Notes: generated by a model from the letters alone, not told the origin. A stretch of 64,000 nt of DNA from Quercus robur (GCF_932294415.1 NC_065535.1:14918282-14982281), one strand, 5' to 3'; positions 1 through 12,549 are shown, counted from the first letter of the stretch. Numbers and translations are program-made.

Positions 1-310
1 GACTCGTTTTTAGAGCTTAAAGGAATTAGTAACCTTGTTGAAAAGTTAGTGGAGACGTAGGAGCATGTCATATATCTATTAGTCTTATTTGCTCGTGAAG
101 TTAGTTTTGACTTGTCACGCTGCAACAGTATAAAGAAAATTTTCGACAATGAAATATATAAAAAATGAATTGTGTAATTGAATGGGATATCAGTGAATGA
201 ATGATTACTTAGCAGTGTATATTGAAAGAGATGTAACTTATAGCATTGATAATGAGACAATTATTCAACAATTTCAAAATAATAAACTCGTAAAAGGAAA
301 TTGTAAGACT
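1..310 (+). pseudogene. hAT transposase C-terminal remnant
   Basis: Translating the plus strand gives pieces similar to the dimerisation end of plant hAT (TTF/zinc-finger type) transposases: NLVEKLVET followed by IYLLVLFA near 30-100, then YIERDVTYSIDNETIIQQFQ near 216-276 after a frame change. Several stops and at least one frameshift interrupt it, and the usual SVERAFSAM core is missing. It is a dead fragment entering from the left edge. The family call rests on remembered hAT C-terminal consensus, so it is moderate. Confidence 0.5.
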
Positions 311-718
311 TTATGTATTTGCATGTTTTTTTTCCTGAAGTTATCTTTTTATTAGATTTTATATATTTTAAGTTTTTTAATGACCACTTTGAAAAAAATT
401 CTTAAAAACAAAGTAAAGCGGTTGTTCGTGCTCTTCGACTTGCCAATGATTTGTTAGTTTCCCTCTAATATACTTGAGGGTGATTGGGAATTTGTGAAAA
501 ATGCTCTTAGAAGTGAAGAAGAATCTTTAAACTTGTATGACCATTTGATTGCTGAAGTTAAGACTCTTGTAGAGACCTTTCACGCAGTTACTTTATCCCA
601 TACTTATAAACTGTAACTCATAACCTTGCTGGACATACTAGTTATGATAGCGGTTTCATGATATGGATGTAGAGTGTTTCTCTACACCTAAATTTTGTAA
701 TTTTAGCCAATATTGGGT

Positions 719-761
<43 letters not shown>

Positions 762-782
762 AATATATTTAATGACTCAATT
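311..782. other. intergenic, no gene seen
   Basis: AT-rich sequence with a pure T tract of about 37 bases near 721-757. Short open stretches have no recognisable product. The sequence may continue the decayed transposon to its left. Confidence 0.5.
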
Positions 783-1443
783 TGTGACGACCCCAAAATG
801 ATGTTGGGTTCGCACGTTAAAAGGCCCAAACAATATAATTTGTAGAGCGTGGGTTTGAAAGGCTAGGCCTTGGTCATTGGACGGTGGTTGATCATGGTGT
901 TCATAAAGAATTAAATCATGTTCGCTCAAGGAGTCTTTCTCCTCGATATGGTCTGGGAGGCTCTGGTTCTTGGCCTTTTTTTCCAGCCCCTTTTCTGGAT
1001 TGCTTACTTCTCCTTTTATATTAGTCTGTACCCCTCATCCAACGTCCACGTGTAGGTTCGACTTTCCAGGACTGATACTTGTCTCATTAGCTCATACCCA
1101 AAGTGGTTGGGGGTGGTTGTAAAAGCTGAAGAGCATGGCCCTGTCAGATGCAGAGCATTCAATGGCAGTAATGGCAGCTTTTCCTTTGTCCTTTGTCGCC
1201 ATACTGTCCAGGGGTCCTTTCTCTATCAACGCGGATATTTTAGGTTTTTCCTAAAACTGTTCCTATATCGTTCTGACCCTTTCCTTTAGGAGAGCGTTGG
1301 GGATGCCGAGGACAGAGTCATCCTCGGCTATGTCTCAAGGTTGCTTGGATTTTTATTGGATGTTCTCGGCTAAATCCCACCTCGGCTCGGGCCTTGGGCC
1401 CTAAGGTAAGATGGGCCAGGGTCACAATTTCTTTGGCCCCACA
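783..1443 (-). mobile_element. lone LTR related to the 16-20 kb LTR element
   Basis: The plus strand runs from TGTGACGACC to GGCCCCACA, so on the minus strand it starts TGTGGGG like the LTRs at 16097 and 19801. Shared landmarks are a TTTGTAGAG(C/A)GTGGG segment, a TATAAAAG box on the minus strand at about 1013-1020, and CCTCGGC-rich text near the right end. No internal region or partner LTR is beside it. The flanks (CAATT left; ATATC, or CAATA if the end is set two bases earlier) give at best a 4/5 target duplication, so the exact end is uncertain. Confidence 0.6.
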
Positions 1444-1527
1444 ATATCTATTATGCTTTCTTTAAAAAAAAAATTACATATAAATGGTCTTTTCAAATTA
1501 TGAGATTATAATGTGAATTTAGAAGGC

Positions 1528-1735
1528 GAGATTGGATTTAGCGTCTACATCCCACGTTTTGTGTTTTCAGCCATTTTTTTTTTTTTAACCAGCGCCTATT
1601 GCACTATTCATGGGGCATGAACAGTGCAAATAGACAAATAAACAATGTTTTTGGTGTGAACAATAATTTGGAAATTTTTTTTTTTTTTTTTTTTTTTTTC
1701 AGTTTTCAGCAAAATAAGCAGTATCCAAACACCCC
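1528..1735. mobile_element. MITE copy of the 'GTATCCAAAC' family
   Basis: It contains ACTATTCATGGGG, a second 'gaacagtgcaaatag' segment, a T tract, then CAGTTTTCAGCAAAATAAG and GTATCCAAACACCCC. The end matches the right ends of the elements near 61139-61392 and 43245-43446. The left terminus is degraded. No coding capacity. Confidence 0.45.
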
Positions 1736-1744
1736 TTTAACATG

Positions 1745-1930
1745 ACATTATGGATTTGTTTAGATACCGTTTATTTTGCTAAAACTAAAAATTTATTGTT
1801 GAAAGTACTGTAAATTACAGTGAGGCCTATAAATAATATTAAAAAATACAATGTGACCTATAAATAGTAGTAAAAATAAGCTGAATTGTGAAATAATTTT
1901 CATTTATAATTTAAACGGAGGCTATGACTT
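1745..1930. mobile_element. decayed MITE copy, same family
   Basis: It begins with a GTTTAGATACCGTTTATTTTGC segment, inside which TTAGATACC resembles the reverse of the family end, and carries a 'cctataaatag' repeat inside. It ends near TTTAAACGGAGGC. Boundaries are approximate. Confidence 0.3.
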
Positions 1931-2039
1931 TCTTTTCAAACAGCTAGAGGACCAGTGCCCTTGTCACGTGAATGTCACGTTACGTTATTAAGTAACTTAA
2001 CGGGTTGTTTAACAGCGTTTAGCATTCTTTCCGATTTGC

Positions 2040-2769
2040 CGACCTTTTCTTTTCTCTACTCAACTGTGTGAGTGGCTATGCACGAGTAGTGACCATTTTT
2101 GGAAGAAAAAGACACTCACCAGCTCTCTCCCTTGTATCCAGCTTCCAAGTATCCCGCCGGTGGTGACCATTTTTGCAAGAAAAAGACTCCTTCTTTCGGT
2201 GAAGCAAGGTTGGGGGGGGGGGGGTAAGTCCTTTTTTTTCTCTTCTTCTTTGAATCTATGGGTAGGAAAATCATGTTTAGGACTGAAAATTTATGGGTTT
2301 AAATCAAGAAACCTGATTGGGATAAAAGTTTTTTAAAAAGCTTTAATCTTGAAGGGGACAACACTCTATGGGCACGAAGAAAATGGGAAATTTGATTTTC
2401 TCCTTATGTATTTAGGAATGACAGTGGGTTTAAGTTATGCCTATCATCTGTTCGACGAAATGCTCCAATAACTCTCTCTCTTTTGTAATGTAGAGCGTGT
2501 GATGCTTTTTTTTTTGTTCCTATTATACTTTAGAGTTGAACAAACAAATGGGTTTTTATTTATTTATTAATTTTTTTCAGTGTGACTTGTTTTGAAAATT
2601 TTAAGCTAGCTTATTAGAATCAGTATTACATAGTTGTAGCTTTTGAAGTGCATTTAAGTTTCTTTTTATTCAGTGTTTTGTTTCTAATGATTTACAGGTT
2701 TCAACTGACCCAGTCTTAATTTCATTGATCTCTGAGTTTTGGTAGTGGAAGGATAACAAGAAAGCAAAA
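2040..2769 (+). promoter_or_regulatory. probable 5' leader with a 5'-UTR intron (twin CX9C gene)
   Basis: A pyrimidine-rich leader at about 2040-2224 ends in a 12-13-base G run followed directly by GTAAGT, a strong donor. A TTTACAG acceptor at about 2692-2698 leads to a short leader segment before the ATG at 2770. This arrangement is inferred from splice signals only. Nothing between 1931 and 2040 looks coding. Confidence 0.35.
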
Positions 2770-5700
2770 ATGGATGGTAAGGGAAAGCTACTACAAACTT
2801 TATAGATTTCTCAAATGTTGTTCTTCAGTGAATTTTATTTGGATATATGGATAACTACTTCTAAATTGCTCATTATATGAATTTGTTTTCCTGAGAAGTT
2901 TAGGGGTTAGTGTTTTATGCAAAGTTGTATTTGTTGTTTTAAAAAGAATCTGTGCCATGTGACATAATCTACAACTTGTTGGAAATCTGAACATGAGATG
3001 TGCTTGTTCCTTCATTTAATATGTATGATTACAAGAGCAAGAACTAGATTGATGACCAAAGAAACAGGATTATGTCAGTATGTGTCAGTAGTATAACTCT
3101 CAATGTGATGTCAACTTTGTATTCATGTAACATGCATGGCTATACTCGAGGTTGTGGTTTTAAAATGTATTTTTGTTCGGTTACTTTCAAGAGTTGTAGT
3201 ATAACTTCCTATAATTGTAAAGTTTAAGCATTTGCTCCAAGTTTTGAAGCAATTGAACTCAAGCCAAAGCCATACCACTTATAAATCTATAAGTTTTGAA
3301 ATATTTTGACAATGACTGTCCCATATTGGGTATTTAAGCATTGTAGAGCCAATGGCAGTTAATTCAATATATAATCTTTTCTGTTGCCATCATACATCTA
3401 ATAGCATTTGCCTATAAGTTTTGGCTTAAGGCCATGCTTTGAAGTTTACACCTCTTTTGAGATCAAAATGCCTCGCCTTATTTATTTTTCATGTTGAGTT
3501 CACTGGCAAGAATGACGTAGTTATTCAACATAGAAGAAAATTAACTTTTGAGCATATAACTAAGTTATACTCATGATTTTTTTTGTTGTATTTGTGGGCT
3601 TCAGTCGATTCACAGCCAACTATGGAGGAAACTATTCTGGTTGGTGATGATCTAATGATGGGGCCACCGTCACCCCTCATTCCACCAGAAATTGCCTCCC
3701 ATGTGCTTGAAGGAGTTGATTTATGTGATGGGATTTTGCGGAATCTATTTTTGTGTAAGTTTTGCATTTTTATTTCTTTCGCTGGAGTTAGAATTCCCTC
3801 TTGATTTGGAAAAAATTAGTTTCTATCATTGTTTTATTTTTTTGATAAGAAGCCTAAGACATGTTTCTATCATTGTTTTATATAATCTATAATGCTAGGA
3901 CTGAGTAATTCTACTATGTAAAACGTCTGAAGACTATAGTTTGTGCCCCATTTCTTTCTTGTATTAATTCAATTCTTCACATAGAAGTCTGCCAGTGACC
4001 ATCACAGTTGTCACCAATAACCGTGTGCCATATTAACTTGTAGGGTGCGTTTGTTTTGTAGTACATACAAAGAATGCACATTTTAGACCCCATGTACTGC
4101 ACATGGCACACACTTATTGGTAACAAGCACATTTGTCATTGGAATTTCCTTTTTAATAAAGAAAAGGAAAGGTGAAAAAATTTTGTTGGTCATCCACTTA
4201 TAAATTTTTAATAAAACTTTGGTCCTTTTTTTTTTGATAAGTAATTAACTTCATTGAAAATAAAAAAATAGGGAAAAAAATACAAGGCACACAGGCAGTG
4301 TGCTAAAAACCGAAGAAGAAAAACTAAACATGAATGAAAGTACAAAAATCCATCATATCGGGAAGAGAAAATTAACCACACCCGAAGTATTTGCCCAATC
4401 AAACAAAGTCTGAAATAAAAAGAGCTTCAACTCATGAATTGATCTTTCATCCCCTTCAAAAATACGTGTATTCCTTTCCCTCCATATGACCCGCATAAGA
4501 CAATGAGGGATCATTCTCCAAAGCACTTTAGTTTTGGGTCTGTGAAACTTCCGTGACCAACTAGCTATAAGTTCCACCACACTACGCAGCATGACCCAGT
4601 GAACCCCAAACAGGAAACACACCATATTCCATAACTCTTAAGATATTAAGCAATGTAGAAGCAAGTGATCCACAGTCTCCCCGTTCCTCTTACACATGCA
4701 ACACCAATCCACCAACACCAGTTTTCGTCTCCTTAATAAGCAATGTGTAGCCTTTCATGATATTGTAAATGATCAGGGCCAAGGTGGGGTATTTTTTTGG
4801 GAGGTGGGGGCAGGGGCTGGATTGATTAGATAATGACATCAGTAGCATCAATTTAGAAACCATGATGTGTGCATGAAGTGTATGGCTTGGATCTTGAATT
4901 TTTCTATGGGTAGTCATTTGAAGGAGACTTTAACACTGTACTTCAGGCTTGCAAATCAATGATATTGAGCCTTTCTGTCAAGATGAGATTGCCGTGTATC
5001 GACAATGCGCTGAAAAAAGGGTGAGACTACTGTTATTCTGCTTCTCTCTCTCTCTAATATTTTCCCTCTTCAAGGTTTATTTTGTAAGTGAAGTTTTGGA
5101 ACTGTAACTCAGCATTTCTTTTTTTTGATAACTAGAACTGTAACTCAGCATTTCACACCAATTGTTTCATAATTGTTGTTTACAGGATAAGGAACTAAGA
5201 CAACGACTTCAAGATAGTGAGCACAAGTTGGGGTTATCAATGCCTTTAGATGAAGCAAAGGAAAGAGCTGCTCAGCTTGAATCAGAAGTTACATCATTGG
5301 AGAGGTATTTTTGTGAAGTGATGGGTTATGTTATGTAGGTGCTTATTAGCTTGTAATGTCTTAATAAGGATGTGCTAATGGGATTATATGAATTCCTGCA
5401 ATGGGCTGTAGAGATTGTTCTATGTTTATGTCTTCTCCTTAATATTACTGTCTTTTTCTTATCAAATGTTTATGTCTTCTCCTAACCAAAATTAAACCAC
5501 CAGTCAAGCTTTCTGGTATTGAATTTATCTGTATATCTTAACCATTAAATAAAATTTTATTGATATATAAAAAAAAAAAAAAGAGTTGTCCAAGTATACA
5601 GGGAGTATACACCTGGGGATCATAGAATCAATCACGCAAATTACATGAATCTATCAAATCGTTAATAGATTATAAGGATTGACAATGCATAACTGACACC

Positions 5701-8700
5701 CAATCCAACAAAGTTCTAAAGAAAAATAATTTGAGTGCAGGCATAGTTCTCTCTATATCTTCAAAACTCTAGCTATTCCTCTCCCTCCATAGACACCACA
5801 TCAAGCAGTGCGGGACAGCCATCCACAAATGACCATTCCAATGATGCCTAGGGTTCAAAAAAAAAATTCAGGTCTAAAATTTAGCATATCTAGAAATTCA
5901 AGGAAACTAGAGGGAAAGGAGGGATTAATAACCTAGTTTACTTATATATAATCCTTAGAAACATGCCCTCCAATCACAATAATGGACTCTCCCTTCCTTC
6001 AAACATCTGCTCATTCCTTTCCCTCCAAACACACAACATTAAGCATAAGGGACTGGCCTTCCAAATATCTATCCCATCTTGCTTCCTGCACCTTCCTTTC
6101 CAACACTGCAAGTGAACAGTGATAGTCTAGGGCATCACCTGGTTGACCCCAAACAAACTGAACACCAAGTTCCATCTCCCCTAAGAAAAGTTATAATGGT
6201 GATCCACAGATTTCCCATCCTGCTTAAACGTACAACACAAATCCAAAATTATTATACCTATCCTACATAAGTTGTCTATTGTGAAGATCTTACCCATTGC
6301 TGCTGTCCAGATGAAAAATGCCACCCTTGATGGGGCCTTTACTCTGCATATGCTTATTATTTTTCACCCCCTGATAACAAAGTTTTATAAAAGTTTAACT
6401 TGGAATTCCCAACTTATAGTTATAGATGGAAGCTATAGCATTTTGTCACCTTCCAAAGGATTAACAGGTACAGCCTAAAGGTCCTCTAGGAACTTAGTCA
6501 GAGACTCTAATTCCCAATCATGTATTAATTGGATACAAAAAGGGTTAGTCCATCCAATCTAATCTGCTACCTTTACATCTCTATCCCTTGTCATGATGTA
6601 GAATTCAAGATATGTATCTTTTGCAAGCTGTCCCACACCCCAGTGATCATGCCAAAATCTACTCTTAGAAACATGCTTAACCTTAATTGGAACATCTCAC
6701 AAACATGCTTCCACAAACTGACCCCTTATGTTGATCTAGGCATTTTAGAACACCACCCACCCTAGGACTCTCCATACTTATAATTAATTATTCTACTCCA
6801 AAGACACTATCCCTCTCCTCCATATACCTCCACAACCATTTCCTCAGTAGTGTTTGATTAAAAACCAACCAATGCACCATTTGCGCGAGTTGGTACCTCC
6901 CCAAGTACCAAGTGCTTGGGGGAGCAGGGGGAGGGCCTGGGTTTATGCTACAGGGGTAGCATATTTAGTATGTAAGTATTTCTAACCATCATAAAGAAAA
7001 ACCCAATAACTTCCTGATCCTCATACCCCCTAAAGCAAAGGATTATGATAAGTATTCCATTTCACAAGATGGAATTTGTGCTCCTCTTCCATACCACGGC
7101 ACAAAAAGTGACATTGGAGCTTTTCCATTATATTTTCCACACTAACTGGCTTAGGAAATAAGGAGGGATAATGTGTTTGAAGCTAGACAATGTACTCTTA
7201 ACGAGAGTTAGTCTTTGTCCCTTAGAAAGATATATTCTCTTCCACCTTGAGGATTTTTTCCCAGCCTCTTCAACACTCCATCCCAGATACTCCTTAACTC
7301 AAATTGTGCTCCTAGAGGAAGTCCTAAATAAGTAGCTGGGAAAAAAAACACCTTACAGCCAAGAAACGTCATCAGTTCCTCCACATTCCTCAGCTCTCCA
7401 ACCAGTACCTGCTTGGATTTGGCCAGGTTTACCTTCAACCTCAATATAGCTACAAAGCATAACAATACACATCTTAGATATAATAATTGGTCTGACTGAG
7501 CCTTACAGGAAATAAGTGTAACATCCGCAAAAAGTAAGTAAGAGATCTCTGACTCGCCATTTGCTTGGCAAACAGAAAAGCCCAAACTATCTATATGAAG
7601 CCCAAACTATCTATATGCATTAGTATCTCTTAGTGCCATGAACACTTTGTCCCCTCCTCTCTTTTTCGTAATAAAATCTTTATTCTGATCCGCCACTGTT
7701 ATGTCAACTAATGTTGCTAGAAGCCAATTAGCGTTTTCTCATCCAATGAAGATAGAACGTAGGAAAGATTTCCTTCTTTGAGAAATCTTTAATGTGAATG
7801 CTTGATCCCCTTCCTTGATGGTAAGTTTGAACGTTTTGGGCCCAGTGCAAAAAAAATCTTTACCCTCGCATGATGGTGAATCGAAATGTAGTAGATATTT
7901 TATTTTTTGTTTATAAGTAATAAAATTGATTGAAATGAGGTGAACTAGATATGACGCTCCTTGATGTGTGCTAAGTGTATGTAGATGCATGCAAAATGCA
8001 TCTTTGAAGTTATTTAAAAAATAAAATAAAATCCAGAAGGCATCTTTTAATCCTGAGGCTTATCATTGATATCCATGTTACCGGAGTGTTATCTCTATAT
8101 GCCTCAAACAATATGAGTTCACCAAGATCAGCTTTTTTGCACATATTGATTGGATTATAGCCAGTGATATGACCATAGGGGGTAGTTGAGTCACGTGCTG
8201 CACCTACTGCTATTCTATAATTATATTTCAGGGTCAATTGCATGTTTGTGGGGTCAACTACGCATACCCCTTTTACCGTTATATATATTTTGATTTTATC
8301 ATGATGAGAACTTCTGGTGATTAATTTGATTTTGACCAAGAGTTTTACAATGGCTGTCAACTCAAACTTATCTTTTACCAAGCTTTTGACTTGCTTTGTA
8401 GAAAGATAATGCCCTAAAAGTAACATAAGTTGAGAAAGTTGCCAATCATATGATCTACCTAAGCTTTATTCTTTTAATTACATATCCTTCCGGAAGCCTT
8501 TTTGGCATTCCCTGCATCCTATTGAACCATATTTCTACAAACTTTGCTTTCCTTATAACTAGTATGGTTACATAATGTTGAATCTTGTATCATCTTTGAA
8601 AGTCACTCTAATATATCATTGATTATACATTTATAGGCGCTTGATTCTTGCTAGTGGAATTGAAGGCATGGAAGGATTTCGCCAGAGATGGAGCTTGCAT

Positions 8701-10140
8701 GGTCGCCTCACAGATACCAAGTAATGTTTAAAATGCACATCATAATGTTTTCATGGAGTGTGCATGAATGCATCTTTTGTTAGCTCTTAGTGCTTTTGTG
8801 TGACGTACTACCAACCATTATAGTGGTAGTCACTTGTTTGATTTGTCCTAACAAATTAAGAGTTATATAAGATTTAAGGTATGAAGATCTCCGTTCAAGG
8901 ATGGGGTAAACCTGGTGAGGAAAAGGCTAGGAGAATCACCTAAAATGGTTTACCCATGGAGCAATGGCTACTGATTGTTGTACTAATGAGTGAGTAATAT
9001 GACTTAAGTTGAAGGATTGAAGAGATAAAGGGGGCCAAAAATAGCATGGTGGAGTTGGTGAAGAAGGAGATGATAATGGAAAGTGGATGAATATATTTAT
9101 TACTGTAGAAAAGAGATTATCACAAAAAGATACATGTAGCCCACCTCAATCAGTTGATAAAGGATCCATGGAAAACCCCAAAACCAAGTAGTTGATAAAG
9201 TAGAATAAAATTGGCATTTTTATTTTTATTTTTATAATAAGTAATCAATTTGAAGAGGAACTACCTCATGTGCACAGGATATTTACATAAAGTACTCCTA
9301 AAGAATTAATATGAAGAAAGTTACAATCTACAAGGGAGAGGGAATTCAATGAAATCTACAATAGAGTGTATCTCACTAGAGCCCAAAACAAGGGGACCAT
9401 CCAAACAATAATCTTATAAATGACACTTTCAACTAGATGACCAATACTTCCACACCCTTGAATGTATGGTGATTCCTCTCCCTCCACAAGGACCACATAG
9501 GCATAAAGGGGTTTGGTTCTAAACAAAGGAAGAATGCTACCAAACTGATTCGTCCAAACTGAAAGTAATTTTTTAGACTGCGTGTCTTTTTGCTAAGTAG
9601 TCTCTCTTTAATAAAATTTCCTTATATGTGTATGTGTGTGTGTCTATATATATATATATAAATTTTTTAGACTACGTGTCTTTTTGCGAAGTAGTCTCTC
9701 TATTAAAAAAATTTCCTTATGTGTGTGTGTGTGTGTAAACTGAGAGTAGCTCGACAATATTCTTGAACATTATACAATGGACCCCAAGTGCAGAAAAGAT
9801 TGAACTCCACAATTCATATGCAATGTCACAATGCAGTAGCAAATGAATTAGTCTCTGGCACCCATACCATATATCTTGTTGAATGCTTTCGATGAGACAT
9901 CCTTGCATTCATTGCCGAGTTGCAAAAGTAAAATTTTTTTCCTTAAGAGTTTCCCTATTCCTTGATCTATCAACTGTTTAATTTTATGCATTTCTAAACT
10001 TGTATCTTCATATTGTAGTTATTTACCTTTATTGGATCCTCTGTAGGAGAAGGCTGGAGTCTTTGAAACAGGGAATGGAGAATAAAATTAAAGATGAGCC
10101 TGTTGGAGGTTCAACTGCTAAAAGATGGTCTTTTTGGTGA
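2770..10140 (+). CDS. twin CX9C (CHCH-like) small coiled-coil protein, six coding exons
   Basis: Exons 2770-2776, 3605-3754, 4947-5020, 5186-5304, 8637-8720 and 10047-10140 all have GT donors and AG acceptors and join to a 528-nt frame (175 aa, TGA stop). Cysteines at residues 43, 53, 63 and 73 give CX9C-X9-CX9C, the layout of coiled-coil-helix proteins that are oxidised and folded in the mitochondrial intermembrane space (established for the CHCH class). Residues about 77-118 are charged and heptad-like, consistent with a coiled coil. The C-terminus is [11 protein letters not shown]. No N-terminal targeting peptide is evident, as usual for Mia40 substrates. I do not recognise the family name; mitochondrial location is inference. 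Exon 1 codes only M-D plus one base of the third codon. Introns 2, 4 and 5 hold LINE debris, yet every exon is intact. Confidence 0.8.
4218..4740 (-). mobile_element. LINE 3' fragment in intron 2
   Basis: Minus-strand coding near 4353-4625 reads like the C-terminal zinc-binding region after LINE reverse transcriptase: [15 protein letters not shown], then [16 protein letters not shown]. The T run at about 4226-4236 is the poly(A) tail seen from the other strand. The 5' side is truncated near 4740. It is entirely intronic. Confidence 0.7.
5565..7625 (-). mobile_element. LINE fragments, including reverse-transcriptase piece, in intron 4
   Basis: The minus-strand frame at 7208-7585 carries L1-type RT text: [11 protein letters not shown] (the FADD box, second D changed to V), [20 protein letters not shown] and YLGLPLGA. 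Two stretches (about 5640-5880 and 5950-6150) both resemble the zinc-region 3' end ('ctccctcca' plus 'catcaag/cattaag'), so at least two truncated insertions lie side by side, both minus strand. Multiple stops; inactive. Confidence 0.65.
8010..8426 (-). other. unrecognised 138-codon open frame inside intron 4
   Basis: A minus-strand frame stays open for 138 codons and includes protein-like text such as [20 protein letters not shown] and [21 protein letters not shown] do not recognise the family. It sits antisense in intron 4 between LINE debris and exon 5, with no visible promoter. It may be a captured gene fragment or chance. Confidence 0.2.
9215..9935 (-). mobile_element. LINE 3' fragment in intron 5
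   Basis: The minus-strand frame at 9717-9908 reads [22 protein letters not shown], the Cys/His-rich zinc region that follows LINE RT. A T-rich tail lies at about 9215-9235. A tandem duplication of about 90 bp interrupts it. Third LINE remnant in this gene in the same antisense direction. Confidence 0.6.
9567..9740. repeat. two-copy tandem duplication with (TG)n/(TA)n
   Basis: 'aattttttagact(g/a)cgtg' followed by 'aagtagtctctct' occurs at about 9567 and again at about 9660; each copy ends in a TG/TA microsatellite. Period about 92 bp. Confidence 0.7.
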
Positions 10141-10639
10141 AGATTCAAGAGGCATATCTTTCACATGATTCTGGGTGGACTTACTCTGCAGCCTTGAACA
10201 ACAGTATACACAAGCTCTTAGTAAGTTGAATGTGTTTAGAGTAAGAGTTCTGTTTTTTTATTTTTTGTCATAATAAGCTATCTTTTCAAAGCTATTGAAT
10301 TCCTTTTATATCATTCAAGTCAGTCATGTACTCTTGCTTTATTGCTAATTAATGTATGTGAAAAGAGTTTGTCCTCAAAAGGCACGATGGAAATGTGAAT
10401 AGCCAACGTAGATTAACAATTTTTTGCTGAAGACAATGGAGATTTCAATTATTTCTTCCTTCCTTTGTTTCTCCATGTGGAATTGTAAGTAGACATAGCT
10501 CAAGTGGCACATTGCCTCTCGCAGGCAACTAGTGGATCAACATCAATCTTGTTCCTTCAATGGACTGACTTCAACACACAACAATCAAAACAAATATTGA
10601 ATAGTAAGAGCAATTATTTGGCTTAAAAATTTTGAGTTC
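10141..10639. other. 3' flank of the twin CX9C gene, no further gene
   Basis: Likely 3' UTR follows the TGA at 10138-10140; several AATAA-like hexamers occur but none is decisive. The rest has no recognisable coding or repeat. Confidence 0.4.
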
Positions 10640-10930
10640 TTTATCTCTATTAGAGGTTGGCACAGTTGCACACGCTAAACTTTTCTACAGAAGAGATGAG
10701 CATTTCACATTTGTTATTTGTAGATGGCATGATATTATCTTGAGAGGCTTCCACTGAGAATTGGCTACATATTTGCCTTGTTTTTATGTGCTTTGGGGTA
10801 GTGACAGGGTTATGGGTGAATTTGAGAAAGAGTGGGCTGGTCATGGTGGGCAATGCTGCATTTTTGGCTGATTTATTATGTAGTAAGGTGGGGTCTTTTC
10901 CCGGGATCAACTTAGGGATGCCCTTAGGCT
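10640..10930 (+). mobile_element. LINE reverse-transcriptase fragment, plus strand
   Basis: Plus-strand translation gives EMSISHLLFVDGMIL (degraded FADD box), then GLWVNLRKSGLVMVG and INLGMPL, the same RT segment as at 7208-7585 but in the opposite orientation. It contains a stop and is truncated at both ends. Confidence 0.6.
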
Positions 10931-11605
10931 CTGTTTCTAAATTGCAGCAGTTTAGAATGTTGTAACAGAAAGATGGATTTTACGTAAATAAATCATTTTA
11001 GAATATTTTTTAATAGAAAAATAAAAAAGTGACTAATTTTAAACTTAGCACATATAAAAAGTGACTAAGAATATTTTTTGCTCTTGCACATATAAAAATA
11101 TTAGTCACTTTTTTATCTAATAGTGATTTATATGTGCAAGAGCATGTGCCTTTAAATTAGTTATTTCTAAAAATGAAAATTTTAAAGAATGCCCTAAGCG
11201 CATTGGTTTAGGACAGATAAGAACAAAGACCTGCATTGAAAATAACCATTCTAAAAAAGGACAGATAAGAACAAGGACCTGCATAAAACCGTATTTTAAG
11301 ATTGAAAGTTCGTAATAAAGAGGGACAAATTTTCTTGGTTATCTTAATCAGCTCTAGAAAATCTCTTCTTTTGGGGAAAGTTCCAAATAATTTTGACTGA
11401 TCCAAAAGGCAGCCGAGTTGTTGGGTTGCTGACTTGTGTCACAAGTTTCAAAGTCACTGAATTTTCTACAGTGAATTTACTATGCGTAGTCGGGATATGT
11501 TCACACTCCCAAGTAATTTGCATACATTTTAAAGAGCATTCAGTGTGCTAGAAGCCTAAAACTATCTAAACTTTATTTTAGCACAAAAAATATTAAAAAA
11601 AATTA

Positions 11606-11900
11606 GGCAAAACTACGATGTTGGTTCCTTAGAGCATAATTGGTTCCTCAAATTTCAACTGAGCATAATTAGTCTCTCAAGTTTAAAAAATGAGTTGTAT
11701 TAATCCTTTTACTAACAGTTGTTAGTGGTGTTACTTACGTGGCTAACAAAATAATGACTTGATATTTTTTAATGATGTGGCATTTTATTAATTAAAAAAT
11801 TACAATAACTAATTTCCACATTAGATCAAATCTAAACCAAAGGTTGAAATCAAATTTGAAATCACAACCCGTTTACAAATTAAATCCCATACATTAAATC
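11606..11900. repeat. dispersed repeat, also present near 54550
   Basis: The segment with 'ggcaaaactacgatgttggttcc', then 'agtctctcaagttt' and 'ttaatccttttactaac' shares its order of motifs with 54550-54700. Termini not resolved; no coding. Confidence 0.45.
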
Positions 11901-11979
11901 TGAATTTTGTTTCACAAAAACATGACGAAGAGAGAGAGAGAGACGAACTCTGAAATCAAATGGTGGGCTAGAAGACTTA

Positions 11980-12102
11980 TGGTCTGTTTGGATTGAGGGG
12001 GAGTAGAGTAGATTTATCTCAAAATTAGTCTATTTTTAGCCAACTTTATTATACTCCACTTCACTCCACTCCCCCTCTTCTCCCCTCCATCCAAACAAGC
12101 CC
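11980..12102. mobile_element. 123-bp Tourist-like MITE
   Basis: Ends TGGTCTGTTTGGA and TCCAAACAAGCCC form imperfect terminal inverted repeats (about 10 of 13), flanked on both sides by TTA (11977-11979 and 12103-12105), the target duplication typical of PIF/Harbinger elements. Confidence 0.6.
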
Positions 12103-12549
12103 TTAGATTCATCATGTGCATAATGGTCAATGAACCTAAGTTTATTCTATTGTACACAAAAAGAAAAATTTTAAAATTATAATATAGAATATAGATAAAC
12201 CATAATTAGGATATGGGGATAGATAATATACCTAACCTCGACACAAATTAGACGAGTTGGGACATATGTCCATATAGGATTCGATGGAAGGACAGGATTT
12301 GATGGAAGCACAACCGGCATATAAACTTTTTTCGTTTTCTAACGAAGGATAGGCATATAATATAAATCTTTATTTGCATAGCAAGACATCTAAAATCACA
12401 ACCAATCAATCTCTCTCTCACGCCGTCTTGCGTTTGTGTCTCCCGTGCCGTTGTCGTTTATGAAACAAAAACCAAAGATAATTTGTAAACGGGTTGTAAT
12501 TTTAGATTTGATTTCAATCGGGTTAGTTTGGTTTAGATTTGATCCAACA

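Noticed and set aside
6850..6990. SINE inside the LINE debris
   Set aside because: GCGCGAGTTGG-type text looks tRNA-like, but no convincing B box or target duplication was found.
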